Shown piece by piece: positions 1 through 12,043 of a DNA stretch of 64,000 nucleotides. The first letter of the stretch is position 1, and the number at the start of each line of letters is the position of its first letter. This DNA comes from Atrichornis clamosus (lineage: Eukaryota > Chordata > Aves > Passeriformes > Menuridae): NCBI GenBank assembly GCA_013400975.1, contig WBMZ01008948.1, forward strand, positions 124,001 through 188,000. The letters run 5' to 3'. The notes beneath the pieces were generated by a model, which made no database searches, was not told the origin of the DNA, and was given only the letters and a program-made list of their open reading frames with translations. The position numbers and the translations under genes were made by a program.

Positions 1-119
1 CAGGCTGCTGAGAGTTAACCCTGCAGGGAGCAGGATCCCGGCGGCAGGACAGGAGGGCTCCAGCACAGGCAGCTTTCAGACCCAGCCTCAAACCCAAGCG
101 TTACCCGCTCTCCCCGTAC

Positions 120-195
120 CTGATCGTCCTGACAGAAATGCAGTACTTCCACATCAGGTTCCACATGGCACTGCCATCCCCCTTCATGGCCTTCC
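120..195 (-). CDS. Possible internal coding exon, protein not recognised
   Basis: On the minus strand a 76-nt segment is bounded by a pyrimidine-rich run ending in CCCCGAG (acceptor AG at 197-196) and a good splice donor, CAG|GTACGG, at 120/119. If the first base completes a codon, the remaining 75 nt read as 25 open codons ending ...VEVLHFCQDDQ. The incoming phase matches that left by the candidate first exon at 11967-12043, which ends with two bases of a codon. The acceptor is only fair, because purines interrupt the tract close to the AG. The other frame, starting at an ATG at 187-185 with a G at -3, would read MKGDGSAMWNLMWKY... and could be a separate first exon. I do not recognise either peptide, and chance is a real alternative. 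Confidence 0.15.
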
Positions 196-860
196 CTCGG
201 GGTTTGCAAAGGGAGAGGGGCTCCAGGCGACCCCAGGACGAGGCAGTCCGGCGGCACACGGCAGAGTCAGCCCCAGGTCCAGGCAGCAGCCAAGCTCTGA
301 TTCACGATTTCCAGGAGATTCCTCCGACCTCCACTCAAATGAACTCCGAGGGAAGGCAGCTTTCCCATCTGAAGTCTCGGGTTACTCCTTTCTTCGTGAT
401 TTATAAGATTTGTTGTTTACATTATTTGCAAGCCAGAGGAGATTATTAGAGGCTGTTCAGAAAGCTCCGTGTTACATTCCCTGCTCCGAGTCGGCAAGTC
501 AGAAAACCCTACCTAGGCAGCACCTGCAGAAAGTTATTCCCATTTATTTCCCTTCCAAAAAAACCCCAGCCCAGTACCACTGCCCTAGGAAATCCCTTAC
601 CAGAACTGTACAAGCTCACCAAACACACACTACATCAAATGGCTCAGGCTGGATGAACTCTCAGCTGTTCGCAAAATTTGTTGTGTACTGTAATAAACTT
701 TTTGGTGCCAAAAAAAGTAATGAGTCATTTTCCAAAGCTGCATTTGAACGAAGAAGTCACAGCTTTCAGGAGTGAGTATCAGCTATGACACTCAGCCTGG
801 AAATGACAGCAAAAATAAAATGGCAAGATCTGATTAAAAAGATACCCAAACCAACCAACC

Positions 861-890
861 AAAAAAAAAAAAACAAAAAAAAAACAAAAA
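861..890. repeat. A-rich low-complexity tract
   Basis: Thirty bases are nearly pure A, interrupted by two single C's, and CCAACC-rich sequence precedes them. No retrotransposon body is recognisable on either side, so this is called only as low complexity. Confidence 0.85.
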
Positions 891-2262
891 TCCAAACCAA
901 ATTATTAAAAAACCCCAAACCACCCCAACTTATTAATTATGCATATGGAATTTTGCTGTGCTAAGTTTAAACACAGCATTTATTGCCAAAAGTTTCAAGC
1001 CCCAGCACACACTCACATGGCATCAACCTTATAGAAAAATATTATTATTATTGGTGTAGAGAGGAGCCCTTTAAATCCTGGCCTGGTGTCTCCAAGACCA
1101 CCCTGAAAGTCAGAGTTGTTGCTCTGAAAGATTAAAGCCTCCTAAGCCTTTGCTCAGCCCACACTCCCTTCTCTGCAGAGGTCAACAGCACCGTTATCAG
1201 GGGCTCCTCTGGACCAGGGACATCAGATACATGTTTATATTATAAAACTTAATTAAGCAAGGAACCAAGTTCACCCTATTTCTTCACAGAGCAGAATCAT
1301 TCCATGATTAACTCTCTGTTTGCTGTTGCATAACTCCATTTTCTACAAGGCCATTTTGTCCAGGGTCTCGTGACTGTTCCCACTACTTGAAATATATTCA
1401 GCTTTGGGAGTTTCTGATAATTGTTCCTGGAGCAAGCTATTGATGGCTTGTTAGGAAAAGTCACATCAAGTTCCACAGCACATTGTACATTTAAATCAGC
1501 TGGCTTAATGAAGGAAAATTACGTTAGAAAACTTTTATACATCTGTTCCTAACATAATCACTGAAATACACTTCAGTGCTGGAAAAAGCTACGTAAGTTC
1601 AGGCACACCAGCTGAACCCTGTCCCTCTCCTTCCCTCACTAATTTGAGAGATGAAGTGCCTACTAGAGAGATTTTCTGGGGTTTGTATCCTGTACACTTG
1701 CAATATTTCATTTGGCATAAAAACCCCCATGATATAAAGAGTATAAAACTAGTGGTTTATTTTCTGTGCAGCACAGAGGTATCAAACAGCACAGTCAGTT
1801 GTGTCAACTCCCTCTCTTTGAGCTCATACCTGAGGCTTCAGGGTAATTGATGTATTTAGATTATACCTTCCTTGATTCCCCTGCAGTCCCAATATTTTGA
1901 CAGCACCAACTTCTGCAGGAATAGTATTTTTATCTGTCTCTAAAGATAGATTCAGTGGATGAGATCTACAAGAGAGCAGGATTTTAATCACCTCCTTCAT
2001 CCATGTTTCTATTTGTGCACAACCTGTGACCAAATGGATTCAAAAAATGTGGTAACATCATGGGGCAGAGGTGAGATGCTGCAGGGGGGTTGTTTTTTCA
2101 TCTGTTTTGGTTTTTACATCATTGCTGCAGCATTTCCCATGAAAATGAGACTATTTCTTAAACAGTGTAGAGAGTATTTCAGCTCCTGGGCTGAGTTTGT
2201 CCACTGATTCCCAAAGACACCTGGACAAATCAAGGCACCTCTCCTCTAAGCAAGCAGGGAGT

Positions 2263-2291
2263 ATTATATCATTATAATATTATTATTATTC
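2263..2291. repeat. AT-rich simple repeat (ATT-type)
   Basis: The run consists only of A and T apart from one C, and ends in four ATT units. It is a short imperfect microsatellite. Confidence 0.7.
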
Positions 2292-3498
2292 TGCAGGAAA
2301 TACATATCATTTCATACACATTTAGAAAATGCTGCACACTATGCAAATCACATAATGAGCCAATATGAGTCATATTTCAGTTCTGTGATTAAATCTCTGC
2401 TGTAAATAAGTGCTGTTTATTCTGGTGCAAATATAAAGAAGGGATTGCTGTGAGATGCTCCTTGAGATGATATTTGACGGGAATGTTCAACGCCACAGCA
2501 TCCTGCAGGGCCTGGGGAGGGCAGGGGGAGCAAGGCTGGATGTGCCAACAGCACCAGGGAGTAGCTGCTGATTTCTGTGAAGGACTGGTGATTAATCAAA
2601 CCTGATTCTCTCTCATACTGGGCTGCCTTCTCAAAAAACAGCTCCTCCGTAGTATCATTAGCAAGGAGGCAACACAAGGGATGTCCAAGAGAAAACGGAC
2701 ACATTGGCTATTTGTTAGGAGTCAGAAAAATCTTCCTCAGGAACAGAGGAGCTTTTCCAGGAGCAGTCAGACAGTGAGGCCCTTTTGTCTTGGCTGTTTA
2801 CTTCCCTCCCCTTTGTTCCCAGTGACATCAGCATGCCCCAAACAGGGCACAGATTTGCAAATCCAGTGATTTCACCCTTCTGAAGCCTTGTTTGCTCTCC
2901 TTTCAGGACAACCAGGCCCAGCACTGCAGGGCCCACTGGGTGCCGTGTCTGCCTTTGCCATGGGTTTTGCATGTTGTGCATCACTCATTACCCACTGTCA
3001 CCACCCTAGTGGCAATCCTCTGCCACGCTCACACGGGCTGAGAGCCCCTGGGCTGCTCAGGGGGGCTGTTTGGAGCCTCTGCTGCCTGCCTGGGCTGTGA
3101 CTGCTGTCTGGGTGTGGATGAGAACTCCAGTTATCTCTTCCCCTCACAACGAAACAACAGATTCCTTTTGCAGGACATCACTGCATCCACCCAGCAACCC
3201 CTGCTCAACTCCCCACACAAATTTACTATTTGCTGATTTTTTTTATCCTATTATACTCCCTGGAAACCTTTATTGGCTCTGCCCTGCTTGCAGGCACCTA
3301 CAGCAGCTCTCCCTCTCTGCAGCCCTGTGTGTCTGCACCCTGCTCATGGTTCATGTAACACTCTGAGTCCTCCCAACCTGCAGCTGGAAAGTGCAAGGGC
3401 AAGTTCTGCCTCCTTCCAAAATTTATTCCCACTTCAGGACACTGTTTTTCCCAAACTCAGCATCACTGTGTCTCCCTAGGACTCCACGGTGGTGACAC

Positions 3499-3677
3499 TG
3501 AGGGTGGGGAAGCCCTGGCACACGGTGCCCAGAGAAGCTGTGGCTGCCCCATCCCTGGAAGCGTCCAAGGCCAGGCTGGGGCACCCTGGGATAGTGGAAG
3601 GTGTCCCTGCCCATGGGAGTGGTTGGAACTGGACCTTTAAGGTCCCTTTCAACCCAAATCACTCTGAGATTCTGTGA
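3499..3677 (+). mobile_element. CR1 LINE fragment, sense orientation
   Basis: The sequence carries the 3' end of an avian CR1 non-LTR retrotransposon. In order it shows 'agggtggggaagccctggca', 'cccagagaagctgtggctgc', the block about a GTCCAAGGCCAGGCTGG core, 'gaaggtgtccctgcccatgg', and the terminal 'ttaaggtccctttcaaccca' followed by a degraded ATTCTGTGA. CR1 elements encode a reverse transcriptase and endonuclease, and insertion by target-primed reverse transcription usually leaves only the 3' end, as here. No coding part of ORF2 remains. The family call is firm; the left edge is approximate. Confidence 0.92.
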
Positions 3678-4410
3678 CACTGAGTGACTTTTATTTTCAT
3701 TGGATGTATTTATGGGCACCATCATGAGGTGCCACCCCCTGCACCAGAAGGTCACATTTTTCTTAGGTTTCTCCTATTTATTCTCACTTTTCTACATTAA
3801 GTGGCCACACTAGGTCTCTTGGACCTGCATTTCATTGCCTGTAATACAGGGAAAGTGACTCTCAACTTCACAAAACATTCTGCATCTCCTTTAGGAGGAA
3901 ATCTTTAATTCAAACACCCACAACCACTAATCCAAAGATGCTGCTGTGGCTTTTGGGAGCTGAGCACACCGTGGAGGCAGCTAAGGTGGGTCCCCCCTGA
4001 ACTGCAGTCAGCACAAAGGCTCTGCTCAGCTGCTGGGGCTGCAGGGGAGCACTGCCTGCAATTGCTGATGCAGGTGAGTTTGCACCAAGGCAGCCTGAAG
4101 CACCAGGACAGACACTCAGGTTTTGTTCTGCTGACTGCACACAGGAGCAGGGAGCTGCTGCAGGGCAGGGAAAACAGTTGGAAGAGTCAATATCACAAAA
4201 ATGCCAGAAAAAAAATGCACCAAAGTTTGTCAAAGCTCTCAACTTGGCCACTGCCAAGCACACGCCACCCTGTTCAGTAACAATAACAGGATTCTCCCAA
4301 TGTTTTTGACGCCTAAGGGAACCCAGAGCAACACTATGTGATGGAGAGCATTTAGGAATCCTTTGAAAACCCAATATTGGTGGGGAGGGCAGGGAGGTAA
4401 AGGCAGAAAA

Positions 4411-4670
4411 GAATCACAGAATCATTTAGGTTGGAAAAGCCCTCAAAGACCATCCAGTCCAACCATTCCCCCAGCACTGCCAAGGCCACCACTGATCCAT
4501 GTCCCCAAGTACCACAACCACACAGCTTTTAAATCTCTCCAACGATGGGGACCCCACCACTGCTCTGGGCAGCCTGTTCCACTGCCTGACCACCCTTTCA
4601 GTAGAGAAATTTTTCCTAATATCCAACCTAAACCTCCCCTGGCACAGCTTGAGGCCTTTTCTGAGAAATT
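4411..4670 (-). mobile_element. CR1 LINE fragment, antisense orientation
   Basis: Reading on the plus strand, the copy begins with AATCACAGAATCATTTAGG (the reverse complement of the CR1 tail). It continues through 'ccatccagtccaaccattcc', a CACTGCCAAGGCCACCACTG block, 'ccctgtgctctggg'-like sequence around 4558-4575, and 'aatatccaacctaaacctcc' ending near 'cacagcttgaggcc'. This is the subtype that carries the CCAAGTGCCAC block, unlike the copy at 3499-3677. The element is 5' truncated. Confidence 0.93.
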
Positions 4671-6218
4671 GGAGGCTTTTAATCTATTTTCTAATTTTCA
4701 CACTGGAAACAAAGCTGCTGCAGGCAAAGATACCACAGGGGACATAAATCACTCCAAGTATTTAGAAATGCTGGAGCTGAGGTTCCTTTACAAGTTGTAG
4801 GTGGTGTGTCACTTTTCAATGCTATTAATAGAAGGGCAGCACTTAATTTGGAGTCTCACACTCGATTACTCTCCCCCCTCTGGAGATCCATTCCCATCTG
4901 GCAGCAGAGCCTGCAGGATGATAAGCAGAGTGCTTGGTGGGCACAGAGGGGAGAGGAGACCAGAGAAAAGCAGCGCCCAGGACGCCGTATCTGATCTGGT
5001 TTTGGATAAATCCACGTGCTCTGGACAGCTGCATGCCCTCACACACGGCACGTGAGATGTTCTGAGGGCTGTCACTGTGCTCAGGCCCAGCCCAAGTGAG
5101 CTCAGAACAGCATCTCTGCCAGAGGGAAACTGGCCTGCTGCAGCCTGCAGGGGTGAGCAGCACAGTTTGCCTATTTTGCTGATGAAAAGGTCCCAGACCA
5201 GGATTTAAGAGCATTTCTGTTCTGATGTACATTACATTTGTAGGTCACTTGACAAAAGGAAAATGTAACTCCTGGAGCCAGCCTGGTTTGGGTTGTCAGT
5301 GCAGTCCCAGACCTATTTTTAACTTAGGTAGCATTCCCCTTATACAACAGCTCTTACCAATTAAGGATTGCAAGGAGTCATACAAATAGATGGAGTTTAA
5401 ATTTTTAGCTTGAGAAGAGTTCTGGTTTTTCAGACAACTTAGGGCATCTTTAAACCTTCACCCTGAACAAGCCAACTTTTTGACTTATGAGGTTTAAGTA
5501 AAAAATCTTCACTACATATTTTTTTCTCAGCCTTCACTGTATTCTCCTTCTGGCCCTTTTCAACTTCCTTTGCTGATTTTCCACAAACATTCCTAAGGAT
5601 ATGCAAAGCACAGCATTTCCTGGGAGCTGACAGCAGTGACACGCACATGCCAGTCCTTCTGGGGAACAAAGCCAGCCTGAACCTGGCATTTTGATAAAGG
5701 GCATCCCCCGAGTCCCCAAAAGGCTGGAGAGCTTGGGATCCTTGGCAGAGCCCCTCCGTGCTGCAGCTTCTGAGAGACTCCTCGGATGTCTCCAGGCCAC
5801 CACCAGACTCCCTTTGCTGTGACTCAGTCTTGGACAACGATCAAAGGAAGCTCAGAAAGCTTCCAATTCCCCTCTGCAGGGCACCGAGCCAGAGGCACAA
5901 TTAAAATGTGACTGCTCCAGGGGCTGCCCATCGGCTGCATCTAAACACAGAAGAGACTGGAGAGGGAAAGAAAAGCCTGGCAAACTCTCTGTGCTCCAGG
6001 GATGCAGCTAAAGGGCAGGAACACCCAGCACAGGTACCCCAGTGCCAAAAAACCCTAACACCGTCTTCAGAGCTGTCTGTGGAAGGTTAAAACCTGTACA
6101 AGTGTGGGGAAGGGAGAACCTGAGGGCTCACAGATGGTTCCTGGGTGAGGGGGAAGGGGCTGGAGAAAAGGAAAGTTTCGGGAAGCCTGGAGAATTGATG
6201 GAATGAAGATTGCAGAGA
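4671..6218. other. Non-coding sequence, no repeat recognised
   Basis: Moderately GC-rich unique sequence. Minus-strand open frames of 129 codons (4843-5232) and 132 codons (5439-5837) lie here. Neither shows a domain, a signal peptide or a clear pair of splice sites. I see nothing else that can be supported. Confidence 0.45.
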
Positions 6219-6575
6219 GGCAGGGGAAAGGCAGGGGAAAGGCAGGGGAAAGGCAGGGGAAAGGCAGGGGAAAGGCAGGGGAAAGGCAGGGGAAAGGCAG
6301 GGGGAAGGCAGGGGANNNNNNNNNNNNNNNNNNNNNNNNNNNNNNNNNNNNNNNNNNNNNNNNNNNNNNNNNNNNNNNNNNNNNNNNNNNNNNNNNNNNN
6401 NNNNNNNNNNNNNNNNNNNNNNNNNNNNNNNNNNNNNNNNNNNNNNNNNNNNNNNNNNNNNNNNNNNNNNNNNNNNNNNNNNAGGGAGGGGAAAGGCAGG
6501 GAGGGGAAAGGCAGGGAGGGGAAAGGCAGGGAGGGGAAAGGCAGGGAGGGGAAAGGCAGGGAGGGGAAAGGCAGG
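6219..6575. repeat. Purine-rich minisatellite with changing unit length
   Basis: About nine copies of an 11-bp unit (ggcaggggaaa) run from 6219 to the gap at 6316. After the gap, five full copies plus partial copies of a 15-bp unit (ggcagggaggggaaa) run to 6575. The 15-mer is the 11-mer with 'gagg' inserted, so the arrays are related. One strand is almost entirely purine with frequent G-runs, so it could form a triplex or G-quadruplex. Such tracts are also hard to sequence, which fits the embedded gap. Frames translated across it are repeat artefacts. Confidence 0.97.
6316..6482. other. Assembly gap (167 N)
   Basis: Exactly 167 unknown bases interrupt the minisatellite. The unit differs on the two sides, so the switch point between 11-bp and 15-bp units is hidden in the gap. 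The size may be an estimate rather than a measurement. Confidence 0.99.
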
Positions 6576-9500
6576 CACACACCCAAAGAATTGTCTCTGG
6601 TCTGAAACCCAGTTCAACCCAGTTCCAGCACTGGTACAGGGAGATCAAGCATCACAGCTCAACAGATTCGTGCAGGGTTTTGCACACAGCACCCAGGTGA
6701 AACCAGGGCATGGAGAGTTAGGGGATCCCATAGGAAGTGCATCCCCCAGGCAGGGGGAAGAGCAGCCTGGGAAGTCGAGGCAAAGCAGAAGTATGAATTT
6801 CAGGCACATGAGCAATGCACTTGAGCACCTGCACAAAGACTCTGTCACACACAGAGAACCATTAATGACATTACAAGGAAGGCTTCCACCAGATTAGCAG
6901 GTATTTGGTGCATTTCCATTTAAACTTCTCAACTTGGAATCACTTCCCTGAGCACAGAGAAATCCTCTGATGACTTTTAAGGCATTTTGCTACTTCGTGT
7001 ATTTATTTGAGGGTTTGCTCTTCATCATTTTTGTGCTGACTGTGGTAATACTGCAATGTGTGCTGTTTGCAGGCCGTGCTTCCAGAGGGTGGTGGATTTG
7101 GGAGGCTGGGGGAAGCTCTCAGCTGCTCTGCAGCTGCAGAAGCCTTGCCAAAGGATCCTCTGGAGAGGGAGCTGCACTACAGGCACATGACTCAGCCCTG
7201 CTCTGGATGAAGTCACCGTCAAGTGAAAGCAAACTATTTGTTTCTAACAACATATATGGTGAACTCTCCACGCAAGTTCAAGGCAGAGCTCCAGCAATCT
7301 TTCCCACCCACTTTGCTGTTGTTCTGTTTAAGATGCTGCAGAGGAGATCTCAGTTTAACTGACAGCAAGCAGGAACACGACCCCACTGACAGCACTGTCC
7401 AGAACTATGCAAAAGCAGTTCCCTGCTCTCATGATCCAGAACTGAAGGATTTTTCCCCCTACTCACCACTACTGTGGTTTGTAACCAGTACACAGCCATT
7501 GCTTCCAGGAATATGGGACTACAGTATCATGTATAACTCTTCATTTCCCTTTATTAACTCTGTTTTTAACTAATGAATTTAATTATGTAGTAGCACATGA
7601 CCAGTGAGTTCTTGACACCTTTTTTTATGCTGCATTTCCCTTAAAGGAAGCAGCAGCACTGCCCTGTGCCCGTTACCAACACATCTGAACCCACCTCACA
7701 TAACCCCAGCAGCAGAGTCCATGCTGTTAACTCCAGAAACGAGGAACAAAGACTATCAAAGCACATTCTTTTTAACAAAGAGTTAACCTACAGGACAACC
7801 CTGACACAGATCATTTCAAGCCCATGTGCTGTCTTTGAAACAGCATCTAAATTAAGCCTGGCAATTCCTTTAATGGCTTCAAATGCTACACATTTTTCTA
7901 GGATAAGAGAGTGGGAAAGAGGATGAGCACAGAGCTGCAGGTGCCCTGCAGAGTGCAATATCAGAGTGGCTTGAAGTAGCTTGTGACACTCAGATACTCT
8001 GATATTCCAGTGGGGCAGCAATAAGCTGCTCCTAACAAGCCAATTCATGAAAGCATTTTCATTTTTAATCAACACTGAAGCGTCCTCGTGGGAATGAATC
8101 ATATACCAAAATATAGACCTGTTTTGCCCTGAGAGGGGCTTGAGCACATGAGTCAACCTATCCTGAATCACGATGCTGGAACTGTGAGCCCCAGCTGAAG
8201 GTCAGCAGGGACAATTTCAACTAATCCCTGGCTTCAAAGCAGCAGCCACCCCTCACTCTGCTTATGCCATCGGGGTGGCTGGAGTCAGATGCTTGTTAGA
8301 AATGGCCCTAATTGTTCTGTAAGGGACCTGTGCCTCCTTCAGAGAGACCAAACCGATGAAAGAAAACTTCAAAGTGACAAGAAACAATTTTAAAACTGCT
8401 TTGTTTGCCAAGCAAGGGATTCCAATAAAGCAGCCTTTACAAACTTGGCACTTCAGGTTTTTTGAAACACAATTATTTTAGCAAGAAGAGAAAAGACATT
8501 CTGGGAGGAAGAACCTACAGATTCCAGCTGCCCTCAGTGGCAGTCACACATTTTCTCACCTTCTGCTTGATCTTTAATGCAATGCTAATGGTAACAATTT
8601 CTTGCTGGGGCTATTACACACCAGCTGGCAGCAGCACAGCATGCTGCTCTACCCCCTGGCTAAGGAAAATCTGCACTTTCACATGCTAAACCTGAAGTCA
8701 CAGGGGTTTATAGTAATCCCAGAAGTAAAGCATGAGATGTTCATCCCCCAAACCCCACAGAAACCCTACAGTGGTTTGCTCATCTTGCACTTTAATCTGT
8801 CACAGAAACACATCTCAGTGTTTGTATTCAGAGGACACCAAAACCAGCCCTGAGGGGCTCTGTAGCACTGACCAAAATGCACTCGGTGTTACTGGCAACA
8901 GAGCACTGAAATCTCATTTTCATAAACCACTGAATTACCAAACATTTTTTGGAGCGGGTTTCTACCCCAGTCCTCCCAGTTTGCTTTATGCAATTTGTTG
9001 ACACTTGGATAAATCAGGCTGCTGGTTTATAAACACATTATTGGAGGCCTCAGCATCACTACCTTGCAGTAACTTTCTTTTGTGAATATACACAAAGTCC
9101 TGGTTACTGCAGGTGCTGCCAAATTTAAGGAACGGACTAAAAGTGTGGTTGATGGATTTTCCCTATTTCCCCCTTTCCCTCACTGCACTGGCAGAACAAA
9201 CTCCAGAGAATCTCTCTCTATACCCTGGGCGTGTGCCCTTACCTGGCATTTCTTTAGGAATGCCACATGCCCAGCTTGCTATTTTGGAGTTGGATTTTTA
9301 CCTTGTGTACATAAACACACTTGAAAACCTGCCCTAGTTTTCCTTGTCCCATCATCCAGAGTCACTGTTTTCTTGCTCTGCCCCACCTGGCACTACAGCC
9401 ACAGCCAGGCAGGGGGAATGGCTCATGTTCCTTGTCCTCCATCCTGCTCCCAGTCCCACAGCTCTGGGCAGAAGGTCCAGGCCACCACAACAGCCAACAC

Positions 9501-9606
9501 ACCCTGCACAAACTTCTCCTGAAGTCCATGGATTTAATGGATTTCCATGGAAGTGGCTCCCAGAGCAAGATAAAATTGTACCAAAAATCAGAATTGTGCA
9601 GCAGAC
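6576..9606. other. Non-coding sequence, no repeat recognised
   Basis: Three kilobases contain no identifiable transposon, RNA gene or exon. A 130-codon plus-strand frame at 6970-7362 starts with a hydrophobic stretch (FVYLFEGLLFIIFVLTVVIL), but it has no recognisable family and no good flanking splice signals, so it is not called as a gene. Confidence 0.45.
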
Positions 9607-10045
9607 ACAGAACCACTGAACCATTAGGGCTGCAAAAGCCCTCTAAGACCATCAAGGCCAACCATTCCCCAGCACTGCCAGGGCCACCACTGGCCCCTGT
9701 CCCCAAGTGCCACAGCCGTGTGTTTTCTGAACACTTCCAGGGATGGGGACTCCAGCACTGCCCTGGGCAGCGCTGCCAGGGCTTGACAGCCCTTTCCACG
9801 AAGAAATTTTCCCAATGTCCAACCTGCCCCTCCCCTGGCACAGCTGAGGCCGTTCCCTCTCCTCCTGTCCCTGTTCCCTGGGAGCAGAGCCCGACCCCCC
9901 CGGCTGCCCCCTCCTGTCAGGGACTTGTGCAGAGCCAGAAGGGCCCCCTGAGCCTCCTTTGCTCCAGGCTGAGCCCCCCCAGCTCCCTCAGCTGCTCCTG
10001 CTGCTCCAGCCCCTTCCCAGCTCCATTCCCTTCCTTGGACACGAA
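9607..10045 (-). mobile_element. Longer CR1 LINE fragment, antisense
   Basis: One of the longest CR1 copies in the window. On the plus strand it runs from a degraded tail ('gaaccattagggctgcaaaa') through 'cactgccagggccaccactg', 'gaacacttccagggatgggg', 'cccaatgtccaacctgcccc' and 'tgttccctgggagcagagcc' to 'cagagccagaagggccccct' and a CTCCTTTGCTCCAGGCTGAG block. The deeper part is shared with the copies ending at 40780 and 62128. Some open frames of up to about 200 codons here are CR1-derived and not host genes. Confidence 0.93.
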
Positions 10046-11966
10046 CCCACAAGAATTCCCTGAGTAGCAAAAGCTGGAAAGCACAGCTGGACATCTCACC
10101 ATGGAACACCAAGTTTCTGAAGCAACCAAAAACATCTTCCACAGTTCTGAGCACTGACTGCAACTGAAAATAAAGAGTCAGGCAGTGCAGAGAAGGAAAG
10201 AGCACAGTCACAGTCACTCCATGGAAATGTTACCCATCCTGTTTTGCTTATCTGTTATCTCATTTTATACATAAAAATAGGAAATATATACACAAAACCT
10301 CCCCACAGCCCCTGGGCTCTTTTCCAAAAGCATTTTAAACAATTTACAATCACTAATAAAAAGTAAGTCTCCAGAAAGTTCTTTTCTTTCTTTTTCATAT
10401 GAACTTCCTTGCATTTAAGGTTTGTTGTTCTGGAGCACCTGCTTGTTTGTCACTAAATTACTTTGTTTCAAATGTGAGAAAGTCCCAACTTTCTTTCAAT
10501 TTTCTCTTTTTCTCAAAAAGATGAGAACAAAGTGCTTCCATCTGATATTTAAGTGCTTAAGGCCTGTTTTTAGTTCTGTTCATGCAAACACACCTCAGAC
10601 AGAAGACTCAAGCACATCCAGGTTTTGATGGCAAGTAAATTAAGTATCTGGAAGGAAATAAACGGGCAGTCCTATTGCAGAGGTTTCCATTAGGAGATGT
10701 AGAATAACTCCACAGTAATTCATTTGCCACAAAGCTGGGATTTCGCCAGCAATCCAAGACAAAGCTCGAGTTCAGTTGTATTTATTTGTGTCAAAACAGT
10801 CTGGCTACATTTCTATTATTTTATAGGGTTTCTCAGCAAGGAAAACACCACAATGGGCTGGGACTAGGTTGGAAATTTTTTGGCTTGGAAATGGAATCTG
10901 TGAAAAGCTGCAAGAAGAGGAGAATAAAGCTATCTTTTGAAACTTCACAAGCCAATGGTCACAGATGAGGGTCCTGTATTACTCAATGCCAGAAAAGTGC
11001 GGGGCACCCCTCAAACCTTGAAAAAGATTGGAACAGTTCCCTTTTCCAGCCTTCAGTCACTGCATGAAAAATTCAACTGCAATTAGCATTTAGTACAAAG
11101 CACTTTCTGTAGGCTGACAATAGGTAGCTAGACCACAAAGTGTACATAACAAGAATGAATCCTGTTTTAAAGAATTGCATGGTTTTTGTTAACAACGAAG
11201 GGATCCCCACTTTTCCCCCAGAAAATTCAAATACATCCAACTCCCTCTGCTTAGCAGCGTAAATCAAGAGCAAGGAAAACGAAGTTTAGATTAAAAAGCA
11301 TCAGGGTAAGTTCAGGGACATGTTAAATGGAATTGCTTATTTTGCTGTTCCATTAAATAGGCAAGCTCAATGCATCTGACACCCAGACCTATTCTTTACG
11401 ATCACTATTCACCATCAATCATTTAAGCTGTGTGTCAGACCTGCCTAAGTGAAGTGCCCAGTGCTCTGAATGACTCTGATGTGCACTTTGTGCTGGGAGG
11501 GACAGGAAAGATGAACTATTATATTACTAAATATCTTTGGGAAGAAAAAAAAAAAAAAATCTTCTCTGCATTACATAAATTTCCATGCCATTTCAGTTAA
11601 TCGCCCAGTGCTGTGTACAGTGTGTACACTACAGCACGAGCTACTGTGCCTAAGGATAAAATATCAGGGAGGAGAAAGTACTGAGTCTTAGCTGAGATGA
11701 TGTGACCTAAAGTATATGTTAAAACCAAACAGCACCATCACCTTCACATCTGCATGCACAGAGACAACAGTGGCTGATAATTAATGCAATTTAAAAAAAA
11801 ACAGCTTTACAACCTTTGTCACAAGTTCTCATTAATTCCCTACCACTCCCTTCTCCCCTCCATCCCTGCCTTTCAGCAAGAGAGCAGAACAGCGAGGAAA
11901 AACACTGGTGGCATCATGTGCAGCCACCCCGTGCTGAAGAGCATTTCAGAGTTAACATTTTCTTAC
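10046..11966. other. Probable intron, AT-rich
   Basis: AT-rich unique sequence downstream of the candidate minus-strand first exon, so it would be the 5' part of its first intron. It holds a 15-base poly-A run at 11545-11559 and a small imperfect hairpin at 11608-11637. No other repeat is seen. Confidence 0.45.
11545..11559. repeat. Poly-A run
   Basis: Fifteen consecutive A's after GGGAAG. There is no recognisable element upstream. Confidence 0.9.
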
Positions 11967-12043
11967 CTTTTATAGAAACCATGAAGAGGCTGGAGACATA
12001 AAAACTGCCAGTAATCCAAGCAGAAGGCCTTCAACTTCAGCAT
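11967..12043 (-). CDS. Candidate first coding exon, unidentified gene
   Basis: On the minus strand an ATG at 12043-12041 with A at -3 (GGAAAATGC) opens 25 codons plus two bases, beginning MLKLKAFCLDYW and ending HGFYK. The exon stops at a near-consensus donor, AAAAG|GTAAGA (exon end 11967), and reading on into the intron meets a stop at once. The same frame stays open upstream to an ATG at 12253-12251, so the start is not certain, although that upstream stretch looks like GC-rich leader. A CpG-rich region lies directly upstream, as for a promoter. The peptide has hydrophobic and aromatic character but I do not recognise it. It could equally be an alternative first exon or a non-coding transcript. 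Confidence 0.35.

Larger units (their letters stand above)
196..3498. other. Non-coding, low-copy sequence
   Basis: No convincing exon or known repeat is visible. The first 450 bases have more CpG than the bases that follow. Between about 840 and 920 there is an A- and C-rich low-complexity run, and 2263-2291 is a short AT-only run. The frames of up to about 120 codons here show no domain, and several overlap on opposite strands, as chance frames do. Confidence 0.5.

Noticed and set aside
5439..5837. A 132-codon minus-strand frame with an acceptor-like CATATCCTTAG inside
   Set aside because: No recognisable domain, no convincing donor, and no phase support from the candidate exons.
6067..6700. 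Several frames of 131-193 codons on both strands, with long unknown stretches
   Set aside because: They are translations of the purine minisatellite through the assembly gap, with periodic residues and no real protein content.
9321..10217. Frames of 248 (plus) and 197 (minus) codons
   Set aside because: Most of each overlaps the CR1 3' region at 9607-10045, and the remaining parts show no domain.
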